Shown: positions 42,901-51,184 of the stretch, piece after piece
How the letters are laid out: each line of letters starts with the position of its first letter
How positions within the stretch are numbered: the first letter of the stretch is position 1
From: Woeseiaceae bacterium
GTDB taxonomy: Bacteria; Pseudomonadota; Gammaproteobacteria; Steroidobacterales; Woeseiaceae
Direction of reading: 5' to 3'
Assembly (NCBI GenBank): GCA_021773075.1
Contig: JAJFKT010000012.1
Location: 248,001 to 312,000 of the forward strand
DNA length: 64,000 bases
Translations under genes and position numbers: made by a program
The notes under the pieces: model-generated
Told to the model about the DNA's origin: nothing
Database searches by the model: none
What the model saw: the letters and a program-made list of their open reading frames with translations, nothing else

Positions 42901-43133
42901 TATCCCTGCATGGTTTTGTAACGTGGGAAAATATCTTTGAAACTGCGGGCGAGTACGTGGTGGATACCGGGCCTGCCATTTGCGGTTGGTGGGCCTTCAT
43001 TGAAACTGAACTGCGGACCACCCTCGGTTTGATCCAGTGTCTTTTGAAAAACATCATGCTCACGCCAAAACTCCAGCACCTCGGTTTCGAGGACCGGGCC
43101 GTTATAGCGTCCCTGAACTTCTTTAAATGACAC
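39975..43133 (-). CDS. ileS: Isoleucine--tRNA ligase, type-2-like (IleRS2), GTG start
   Basis: 1052 aa; [39 protein letters not shown], IleRS tRNA-binding C-terminus; HIGH motif is GIHH. Confidence 0.96.
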   Translation of the reverse strand: [1052 protein letters not shown]

Positions 43134-43149
43134 AAGCTACTCCAAATAC

Positions 43150-43400
43150 TAAAAAACCCCGGGCGCACAGTGTGCGCCCGGGGCGAAAATTCGCGGTACC
43201 ACCCGGCTTCATGACCCTGCGGTCATCTCATGGATCGTCGTGATCCGTCGCTCGTCTCGTGAGCCACTCGGCCGACCTTAAAGGAATATATCTTTCAGGT
43301 GGCAACTCCGGGGTGATATTCGGCAGATTCAGACCCGGAGCTCACACTGTCCTCCGGTCGCTTTGGCCTGATCAGGCTGCCTACTCGTCCCCATCAACGT
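43150..43400 (-). promoter_or_regulatory. T-box riboswitch (Ile, ATC specifier) upstream of ileS
   Basis: Reverse strand: GGGG-ACGAGTA-GGCAG...CTGCC-GAATATCA-CCCC Stem I (specifier ATC at 43315-43317); T-box sequence GAAGCCGGGTGGTACCGCG (43192-43210); antiterminator CCGGG[UGGUACC]GCGAAUUUUCGC-CCCGG; competing terminator at 43151-43183. Confidence 0.95.
43151..43183 (-). terminator. T-box regulated intrinsic terminator
   Basis: Reverse strand CCCCGGGCGCACA-C-TGTGCGCCCGGGG-TTTTTT: 13-bp inverted repeat followed by six T. Confidence 0.95.
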
Positions 43401-43473
43401 CTTGCCGGGGAAATTAGCGCCCATGCCACAAAAATACAAGTAATATCATCGCAATCGGCAACAGGAGAGCGAA

Positions 43474-44037
43474 TTGAGTTTCTTTGAGTTTGTACTGGTC
43501 CTCGCGTCTGTCATCTACGCCCTTGCCATCGCTCAGCTGCTTGCCGGTGCCAGCCGCGTTTCACAGTCGGATCTGGAGCAACGATTTTATCTCCCGCACG
43601 CAGCCTGGATATCTGTTTTGTTCCTCGGTCCGCTGCTTACCTGGTGGAGTCTCTGGGCGCTACGCGATATCGAATGGACGTTTGCGGCTTTCTTTTTGAT
43701 TATTATGCAGCCGGTCGTCGTTTATTACGCCTGTTCGTTAATTGCGCCGACCGAATGGCCGAAGTCGGTCAGTACGCTCGAGGAACAGTTTTCCCGCATT
43801 CGACGGCCGTTGATGGTCACATATCTAATCAGCCTGACCCTCACATCAACGGATGGCGTCATCTTGCTGGGCGAGCCATTCTGGCACACCGGCAGGTATT
43901 TTCATCTGGTCATGGTCACGGCTTTGTTTTTTGGGTTCTTTGTTGACAGACCTAAGACACGCTCGATTGTCGCTTTGCTTCTCTTGTCGGCGATGGTTTT
44001 CATTATCGTCGTACGCTTTTGGACGCCAGCTGGATAA
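43474..44037 (+). CDS. Hypothetical multi-TM membrane protein
   Basis: 187 aa, several hydrophobic helices, TTG start; divergent to ileS. Confidence 0.65.
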   Translation: MSFFEFVLVLASVIYALAIAQLLAGASRVSQSDLEQRFYLPHAAWISVLFLGPLLTWWSLWALRDIEWTFAAFFLIIMQPVVVYYACSLIAPTEWPKSVSTLEEQFSRIRRPLMVTYLISLTLTSTDGVILLGEPFWHTGRYFHLVMVTALFFGFFVDRPKTRSIVALLLLSAMVFIIVVRFWTPAG

Positions 44038-44047
44038 GCCTCTCGCT

Positions 44048-44410
44048 CTATGCGTTTTCGGCTTCGTTGGCGCAGTCGATGCAAAGAGTAACGGTCGGAT
44101 CGAATTCGAGTCGATTGGGATCTATGTCCTCGTCACACTCCCCGCAACGTCCATAGTCACCATCGTCGATGCGTTTTAGCGCCGCGCTAATGCGCCTCAA
44201 TGTGGCCTGCCGACGATGCCCCGCTGCTTGCGCCATAGATTGGGCCTGCATTGCATCCATCCGCGATAAGCGACCCACTTTGGATTGATCCAGCTCGACG
44301 ACAGCGGATGACTCTGCGTTCGACGCAGCAATGCTCTCGATTTCCGCGCGTAATGTGAGGAGTTTTTCTCGCCACTCGGCACTCATGTGTAGCTGTACTC
44401 GGAATTGCAT
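44048..44410 (-). CDS. TraR/DksA-type C4 zinc finger protein
   Basis: 120 aa; 'GDYGRCGECDEDIDPNRLEFDPTVTLCIDCANEAE'. Confidence 0.9.
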   Translation of the reverse strand: MQFRVQLHMSAEWREKLLTLRAEIESIAASNAESSAVVELDQSKVGRLSRMDAMQAQSMAQAAGHRRQATLRRISAALKRIDDGDYGRCGECDEDIDPNRLEFDPTVTLCIDCANEAENA

Positions 44411-44444
44411 TGCGGACAGTTCGGCAGGCTCATAAGGTCATCAC

Positions 44445-45251
44445 TCAGTTCGCGATCGCAACATAAGCTTCGCGCCGCATGCAGCCGCTGTCGATAAGTT
44501 GAATCTGATCTTCGCGATGCGCTCTTTTCGAGAGCAACTCCTCTTCGCCCAGCAACTCGACGAGCTCTTTTTCGTACTCGTGAGTTCCATCGACCAGTCG
44601 TTGCAGGCTATCGCGGTACTCAGATGTCACGTCGCGACAATTAAATACCTTCCATCCAGAATCTTGCAACATGACGGAGTAGTTTCCATCGAGGCCGATG
44701 AACGGCGGACCGGTTTCGAACACCTTTTGTTGCTGCTCCGCTGACAATCCTTGCGCTGGCAAGATAACCGAAAAATGCATACGCGCACTGTTGCGGGCGA
44801 CTCGCCTGGACTCTTTTAGCATTTCGAGTTTTTCCGGCAGGCAACACAAGACATCAGAATGCGTAATACGATCGAAACTTCTGTCACCGAAAGGGATTGC
44901 CGTTCCGCTCCCCGAGACAATACTGACTCTGGCCTGCATACCATCGCTCAACGCCCTTTCTGCCGCTTGTGACAGTGCGTTCAACGGAATATCCAGCAAG
45001 GTTACATTGCAATTCGATAGCTTCCCGAGCAACAAACCAGGCCAACCTGCGCCTGCACCGATATCCAGTAACTGGCTGCCAGAACCCAGTTGCAGGGACT
45101 CGACAATCTCATCGACCTGCTCACGCGTCGTCCAGCTGGTGCCGCCATAGTCACAGCCCAGTGCAAGCTGCTCGAGTCTTTTGATTTCTGGCAATTTCGA
45201 AAGATCGTAACTGCCGGCGAAATCACAACAGGATTCGGGTGAACACGTCAT
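44445..45251 (-). CDS. Class I SAM-dependent methyltransferase
   Basis: 'QLLDIGAGAGWPGLLLGKLSNCNVTLLDIP' motif I; overlaps the next gene by 4 nt. Confidence 0.85.
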   Translation of the reverse strand: MTCSPESCCDFAGSYDLSKLPEIKRLEQLALGCDYGGTSWTTREQVDEIVESLQLGSGSQLLDIGAGAGWPGLLLGKLSNCNVTLLDIPLNALSQAAERALSDGMQARVSIVSGSGTAIPFGDRSFDRITHSDVLCCLPEKLEMLKESRRVARNSARMHFSVILPAQGLSAEQQQKVFETGPPFIGLDGNYSVMLQDSGWKVFNCRDVTSEYRDSLQRLVDGTHEYEKELVELLGEEELLSKRAHREDQIQLIDSGCMRREAYVAIAN

Positions 45252-46630
45252 TCGTCGGATTGTATAACGCCAGTGGACTTGAAATCCTGATTTGAGAAAA
45301 GCCTCGGATTCGAAGCATCCGTGTATCGGTCTGCCAGGAAGCGAACCTTCTCGACCAGCTCGGCCCGCACAGTATGCAAATTTTCGATCTCAGCTCGTAG
45401 TCGGGTCCGACGCAGAATCGATGCCATCGACGCAAGCAAGGTCGCCTGAGCTTCCATCACCCATAACGACGCTGAGAAACTCAGGGTTAGTCCGATAACA
45501 GTGACAAACGCCCATACGGTGCCGAAGTAGTTGCCAATAAGGACAATCACAAACAAATACAGAACCGGCAGTACCGCCATCGTTGCGAAGACCTTCAAGG
45601 TCGCGACATCATCCTGTTCGTAACTAAAGCGCTCACCAACAAACGCGGCCAACCATCCGACGGGTAAATGTAACAACACACCGGGAATGGCGATCGGCAA
45701 CAGCAACATCAGCGAAATTGATCGGGCCATAAGTCGCGATATTGCTTTGCTGACTGAGACTTTCTTGCGCAACTGGTAGTCCTTGAGTCCGAGAGCATCC
45801 AGGCGCGACTGGTAGTCATCCACCAGTTGCCGAAATCTGACCGTTTCGGGCTCATCGGCCGCATCCAGGTAGGCCTTCATGAAGCGGCGATTCAGTTCGA
45901 CATACTCGTTCGGCGTAAGTTTGGCCATTGCCGGCTTGTACAATCGCCGTGCCGTTTGAACGAATCGCAGGGTACTCCAGTCTGGAGCATTCAGTGTCAC
46001 CGCCTTTAACGATTCTGCGAGATGTGCCGTCAACTTTCTTACAGTGGCACGTTCATCGGCCTTGAACTCGTCGATCCATTGCTCATCGATAAGTAGCGGC
46101 TCACCGAACTCGATAAGCACCTGACTCCGGAATCGGTGTCTGTGAATATAATTGAGGCCGCAGGGAACGATGGTCACTTTTACCAAACCGCGGGCGGCAA
46201 CAGACAGTGCGATTCGCGCTGTACCGGTTTTGAGTGTCGACAGTTGTGACTCGGTGTGACTGACGCCCTCCGGGAAAATGCCCATGCAGTTGCCGCTTTC
46301 GATAACTTCAAACAGTTTGCTAAAAGCGTGGCTATTATCGACCTCACCGTCGTGTTCTTCCCGCCGGTTTACCGGGACCGCTCCGGAAGCGTCGAGCATG
46401 CGCCCGAGCATTTTATATTTCCAAAGTTTGGCATTGGCCATGAAGTGCAGCGGCCAGCGGCCGCAACGCGACGTCAACAGCCAGCCATCCATCAAGGCAT
46501 TGGGATGATTGCCCGCGAAAATCACCGGGCCTTCGGTCGGAATATGCTCCTCTCCGACGACGTCGATGCGTCGAAAAAAAGTGTTTGTGATCAGGTGAAT
46601 CATCGAGATGATCAGGCGTTGAGTCATCAC
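45248..46630 (-). CDS. 1-acyl-sn-glycerol-3-phosphate acyltransferase-like (PlsC domain)
   Basis: 'VIFAGNHPNALMDGWLL' (NHxxxxD) and 'GIFPEGVSHTE'. Confidence 0.88.
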   Translation of the reverse strand: MMTQRLIISMIHLITNTFFRRIDVVGEEHIPTEGPVIFAGNHPNALMDGWLLTSRCGRWPLHFMANAKLWKYKMLGRMLDASGAVPVNRREEHDGEVDNSHAFSKLFEVIESGNCMGIFPEGVSHTESQLSTLKTGTARIALSVAARGLVKVTIVPCGLNYIHRHRFRSQVLIEFGEPLLIDEQWIDEFKADERATVRKLTAHLAESLKAVTLNAPDWSTLRFVQTARRLYKPAMAKLTPNEYVELNRRFMKAYLDAADEPETVRFRQLVDDYQSRLDALGLKDYQLRKKVSVSKAISRLMARSISLMLLLPIAIPGVLLHLPVGWLAAFVGERFSYEQDDVATLKVFATMAVLPVLYLFVIVLIGNYFGTVWAFVTVIGLTLSFSASLWVMEAQATLLASMASILRRTRLRAEIENLHTVRAELVEKVRFLADRYTDASNPRLFSNQDFKSTGVIQSDE

Positions 46631-46697
46631 GGCCCTCCGCTTCTGTGTCGGATACGCCCACTTTGCGATCCGGCGTAGTTTGCTGTCAAATACATCG

Positions 46698-47636
46698 ATG
46701 TTTCCGGACCCTCATTTCGTTACCAGCAACGGTATTCGCATGGCCGTTTACGAGGAAGGCGAAGGACCTGCTGTCATTATGGTGCACGGCTTCCCGGAAC
46801 TCGCGTTTTCCTGGCGACATCAGCTGCCCGCGCTTGCGCAGGCAGGTTTCCGCACAATTGCACCGGACATGCGTGGCTATGGCCAGACCGAGTCGCCAGC
46901 CGGCGTCGATCAATACACCGTGGCGAAGTTGATAAGTGACCTACAGGGCCTGCTCGATACCCTTGAGATTTCGCGAGCAACGTTTGTCGGTCACGACTGG
47001 GGTGCATTCGTACTTTGGCAAATGGCGATGCTCGCGCCCGAACGGATCGACGGTTTGGTCATACTGGGTATTCCGCACTACCCACGATTACCCATCGACC
47101 CTATTGCGTTGTTTCGGCAGAAGTTTGGTGACGATTTCTACATCGTGAATTTTCAGGATTCCGATGCCGCGGACAAAGCATTCGAAAAGAACCCGGGGCA
47201 TCTGTTCGACATGATGATGCGCAAGAACCAGATCACGCGACAGCAGTTTGAGCAGCTGCCGCCGCAAATGAGGGTACTGAGCCTTTTGAAAATGATGGAG
47301 CGAACGGAGTCCAGCGGCGAAGCATTGCTGTCGGATGACGAGCGAAGCTATTTTGTTGACGCATTCACGAACACCGGTTTCACCAATCCGATCAACTGGT
47401 ATCGAAACTGGAGCCGAAATTGGCGCGAGCTTGCGGGTATTAACCAGATCATCAATATTCCGACGCTTTTTATCGGCGCCGCCGATGATGTCGTCATTGC
47501 GCCCGAGCAGATTGAGGCGATGAAACCGCTGGTGTCGAACCTCACCGTCGAGATGCTCGATCCTTGCGGACACTGGATCCAGCAGGAGCGTCCAGAGGAC
47601 GTCAATCGGCTTATTATTGATTGGTTAGGCCGATAA
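46698..47636 (+). CDS. Alpha/beta hydrolase, epoxide hydrolase-like
   Basis: 'VIMVHGFPELAFSWRHQLPALAQAGFRTIAPDMRGYGQTESP', nucleophile elbow GHDWGAFV. Confidence 0.9.
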   Translation: MFPDPHFVTSNGIRMAVYEEGEGPAVIMVHGFPELAFSWRHQLPALAQAGFRTIAPDMRGYGQTESPAGVDQYTVAKLISDLQGLLDTLEISRATFVGHDWGAFVLWQMAMLAPERIDGLVILGIPHYPRLPIDPIALFRQKFGDDFYIVNFQDSDAADKAFEKNPGHLFDMMMRKNQITRQQFEQLPPQMRVLSLLKMMERTESSGEALLSDDERSYFVDAFTNTGFTNPINWYRNWSRNWRELAGINQIINIPTLFIGAADDVVIAPEQIEAMKPLVSNLTVEMLDPCGHWIQQERPEDVNRLIIDWLGR

Positions 47637-47990
47637 TTGCCTTAACGTCCTGAAAAATCGCCAAAATCATCATTAAGTACTGGGTTTTCTCGTTTCTTGA
47701 GACGATTGTCCTACGTAGAATAGGAAGTAGAATACGATCCCAGTTTTTGAGTTTTTTTCGGATTTTTACTGGAAATAACGGTTTTATGGTTAGTTTTCCG
47801 GATATTTTTTCGATCATCTCGTGCCCGCTCAACTTTTTCCTCGACTACAATAGGAAGGACCGAATCACCAATGCACCAATATTCGGTTTAGATACTCAAA
47901 ATAGTCGGCTTTTCTCTCATAATCATCGAAGTTGCCGGTAACGTGCAATACCTTTCAACCCATTTGTTCTGATGTTCTCCGTCTTAGAGT

Positions 47991-48398
47991 TTATCGCCAT
48001 GGGTCGGTTTTTTCGATTTTCGATGCTTTTAGGACCCTAATCCCCTGAAGATAGGATAAGTAGGCGATCCCAGCGACGATTATGAAATTAATGATCTCCT
48101 CCGTCGTGACAGAGTCCCTCCCCGACTCAATCATCTCGTCCGTCACCACCATGACCCGGACACCCATGGATAGGGTCAGCGCCACTACTGCGACCAGCGA
48201 CTCGACGATACCGATGATAAGGACCCAGGCTGGACGCCACAGCATTAGGCCGAGGCAGGCGTAGCAGAATACGTAGTAGACCAGTCTAGCCATAGGATAG
48301 GGATCGAGGAAAGCCGCCCTGATACTGATTCCCAGGAAAAAGTCGAGCAGGACGAAGATAATTGTCGCCGCATAATAGAGCGTGATTGGCCGGTCCAT
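47991..48398 (-). CDS. Hypothetical membrane protein
   Basis: 135 aa with 3-4 hydrophobic helices; no recognised family. Confidence 0.55.
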   Translation of the reverse strand: MDRPITLYYAATIIFVLLDFFLGISIRAAFLDPYPMARLVYYVFCYACLGLMLWRPAWVLIIGIVESLVAVVALTLSMGVRVMVVTDEMIESGRDSVTTEEIINFIIVAGIAYLSYLQGIRVLKASKIEKTDPWR

Positions 48399-48484
48399 GA
48401 ACTGAGCATTACGCGATTTTTCAAGCGTTGCAATAATCGGGCTTTAGATCTGGTCTAATATGGAAAGGCCACAGGGGTGTCAAA

Positions 48485-49444
48485 GTGCTAATTAGAAAAT
48501 CGAGCGACATTCGTCCGTCGGAAATAACGAGCGAGGCAAATTACATCAATCGCCGCGACTTCATTCGCGCCGGCGCAATCGCGGGCAGTTCCCTTATTGC
48601 ACCCGGCGCCATTGGCGCCGTGATCCCGGATGGCCGCCTGGCGAGCTTACCGAACGTTACGAAGAGTCCACTGAGCACTGACGAAGCGCCAAACAGCTTC
48701 GAAGACATTTCCACGTACAACAACTTCTACGAGTTTGGTCTGGGTAAGGGTGATCCCTTTGTGCAGGCTGAAAATTTCAAGCCGCGGCCCTGGACAATCG
48801 AGGTGTCAGGCGAGGCAGAAAAAACCGGCAGCTTCGATTTCGATGACTTCATGAAGCCGTTCGATCTAGAAGAACGCATCTATCGAATGCGCTGCGTCGA
48901 AGCCTGGTCAATGGTAATTCCCTGGGTCGGCATTTCGCTGGCTGACGTTGTTAAGCACTTTCAACCGACATCGAAGGCACAGTACGTCGCGTTCGAAACA
49001 TTGAATGATCGCGAGCAGATGCCTGGTCTTCGCGGCCGGTCATTAGATTGGCCCTACCGGGAAGGACTTACCATTGCCGAAGCAACCAACCCGCTGGCAA
49101 TTTTGGCGGTCGGTATCTACGGCAATGCGATACCGAATCAAAACGGCGCGCCAATTCGACTTGTCGTGCCATGGAAGTACGGCTTCAAGGGAATCAAAAG
49201 CATCGTCAAGATCAAGTTCATGTCGAGACGCCCGAAGAACAGCTGGAATATGGCGATTCCCACCGAATACGGTTTTTACGCGAACGTAAACCCGGAAGTA
49301 AGTCATCCTCGTTGGAGCCAGGCGCGTGAGCGACGCATAGGTGGAAGCTTGTTTGCCAGCAAGCAGGACACATTGATGTTCAATGGCTATGGTGAACAAG
49401 TCGCGCATTTGTACAAAAACCTCGACCTTCGCCGTAACTTCTAA
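48485..49444 (+). CDS. msrP: Protein-methionine-sulfoxide reductase catalytic subunit MsrP (YedY)
   Basis: Tat signal NRRDFIRAGAIAGSSL; 'RMRCVEAWSMVIPWVGISLADVVK' molybdopterin site; followed by msrQ. Confidence 0.95.
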   Translation: MLIRKSSDIRPSEITSEANYINRRDFIRAGAIAGSSLIAPGAIGAVIPDGRLASLPNVTKSPLSTDEAPNSFEDISTYNNFYEFGLGKGDPFVQAENFKPRPWTIEVSGEAEKTGSFDFDDFMKPFDLEERIYRMRCVEAWSMVIPWVGISLADVVKHFQPTSKAQYVAFETLNDREQMPGLRGRSLDWPYREGLTIAEATNPLAILAVGIYGNAIPNQNGAPIRLVVPWKYGFKGIKSIVKIKFMSRRPKNSWNMAIPTEYGFYANVNPEVSHPRWSQARERRIGGSLFASKQDTLMFNGYGEQVAHLYKNLDLRRNF

Positions 49445-49450
49445 GCTACA

Positions 49451-50077
49451 TTGAACACGTTGCAACAAATTCGGTTCGTCTGGAAACCGATCGTCTTCCT
49501 GATATGCCTGATACCCGCACTGCTGGTCGTTGCAGCTACAGTCGGTATTAGTGGTGACCTTGGTGCGAATCCGGTCGAAGCAGTTTTGGATCGATTCGGC
49601 AACTGGGCTTTGGGCTTCATCATGATTACGCTAGGGGTAACTCCGCTACGACGCATCACCGGGTGGAACTGGTTGTTGCGCTTTCGCCGCATGCTAGGCC
49701 TGTTCACCTTCTTCTACGCCCTGATGCATTTCGTAACCTGGTTGGTTTTGGACCGTGAGTTACGTTTAAGTGACATCATCGAAGACCTGACCGAGAGACC
49801 GTTCATCACGCTCGGCTTTACTGCAGTACTGTTACTCACCGCCATGGCAATAACGTCGTTCACTGCCTTGCGCCGCCGCATGGGTCGCAATTGGCAAAAG
49901 CTGCATTACTCCGCCTACGCTGTTGGTGCTCTGGGAGTTTGGCATTACTGGTGGCAGGTCAAGAAGGATGTTACAGAACCACTAATCTATGCCGCCGTCC
50001 TCACTGTATTACTTGGCATCCGCTTGCTCTGGTCACTGAAGCATAAAAAACCGGGGCGACATCGGCCGCCCCGGTAA
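49451..50077 (+). CDS. msrQ: Protein-methionine-sulfoxide reductase heme-binding subunit MsrQ (YedZ)
   Basis: 'GLFTFFYALMHFVTWLVLD', 'LHYSAYAVGALGVWHYWWQVK'; adjacent to msrP. Confidence 0.95.
   Translation: MNTLQQIRFVWKPIVFLICLIPALLVVAATVGISGDLGANPVEAVLDRFGNWALGFIMITLGVTPLRRITGWNWLLRFRRMLGLFTFFYALMHFVTWLVLDRELRLSDIIEDLTERPFITLGFTAVLLLTAMAITSFTALRRRMGRNWQKLHYSAYAVGALGVWHYWWQVKKDVTEPLIYAAVLTVLLGIRLLWSLKHKKPGRHRPPR
50045..50075 (-). terminator. Terminator of the Hsp20 gene overlapping the 3' end of msrQ
   Basis: Reverse strand ACCGGGGCG-gccgatgt-CGCCCCGGT-TTTTT; stem 50050-50058/50067-50075. Confidence 0.85.
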
Positions 50078-50095
50078 CCTCACACTGGCGCGTCG

Positions 50096-50593
50096 CTAGG
50101 CGACTTTTATAGTGTGACGTTCAGCTACCTCAAGTTTGGGCAGCACGATCTCCAAGATGCCATCGTTGAGTTCAGCGCGGATATTTTCTGCATCCACCGC
50201 TATCGGCAAAGCGACAGTTCTCATCAATTTGCCGTAACCAACCTCATGACGATAGTAAGCATCCTTTCGATCTTCTTCCTCAAACTCTCTTTCAGCCTCA
50301 ATCATGAGTCGATCGCCCATGATCGTGACCTCGATGTCGTCTTTCTCGACACCGGGTAGCTCACCGCGGACAATGAGCTCCTTTTCGTGGTCGATAACGT
50401 CCAGGCGAAAACTGCGCTCGTAGTCAACACCCATCGGCCATCTCCATCCAAGTGGCTCAAACGTCTCCATCCAGCGGCGTGGTGGGAAGTCCTCAAAGAA
50501 CTCCTCCATGCTGTGGGTGAGAGGCGCTGCCCGCTTTACATCAACAAACCTCCTGCGAGGTTCGAATTTGCTAAGAATGGACATCTCAATCAC
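50096..50593 (-). CDS. Hsp20/alpha-crystallin family small heat-shock protein
   Basis: 165 aa; 'LDVIDHEKELIVRGELPGVEKDDIEVTIMGDRLMIEAERE', 'GILEIVLPK'. Confidence 0.93.
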   Translation of the reverse strand: MIEMSILSKFEPRRRFVDVKRAAPLTHSMEEFFEDFPPRRWMETFEPLGWRWPMGVDYERSFRLDVIDHEKELIVRGELPGVEKDDIEVTIMGDRLMIEAEREFEEEDRKDAYYRHEVGYGKLMRTVALPIAVDAENIRAELNDGILEIVLPKLEVAERHTIKVA

Positions 50594-51184
50594 CTCCTTC
50601 CCTTTGCGACACTGACGAACCCGCGTCAGCAGATCCTTTATAGACCTACCTCGTCAATGCGCAATTCGGGCTTGTTCGGATTGACATGATTCTGGCAGTA
50701 CCCGGCAAAGTGACAGTCCAGGTGAAATCAACTCAGCTTTCGTTTACTGACGTCCATATACCATTGCTCCGAACAAGGCTGCTGGCCAGGATCAGAGGTC
50801 GGCGCAACCCGACAGGAGCAGACGATGAAAATGCAAAGCGGAACAGATAATCGAATCACATTCACAATATCTTTACTCGACGGCTGAACGATTTAATGAA
50901 GATGTTGCGTTGACCGGTTGAAAACGCAGACATTAGCCGTCGGACGGCTCCAGTGCATGCGATCGACGCAGAACGACTAAGAGCGGTCGTCTGTCCATGT
51001 CAGTTAGGCGAACGGACGAGTACCAGCCTCTTGACAGGCGGGAGGTGCCCGTTGCGAACATTCAACGATTGATCCAGGTGGACCTCGGTAAACCCCTTGT
51101 GGACAAAATATAACAATTAGACTATCGTCGGCTTGCTTTAAATGGGCAAAAAAGAACAATAATAGACATAAGGAGCACCAACTC

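Noticed and set aside
43141-43183. Simple ileS-upstream hairpin as a plain terminator of an upstream gene
   Set aside because: No minus-strand gene lies upstream; the hairpin is the expression platform of the T-box leader.
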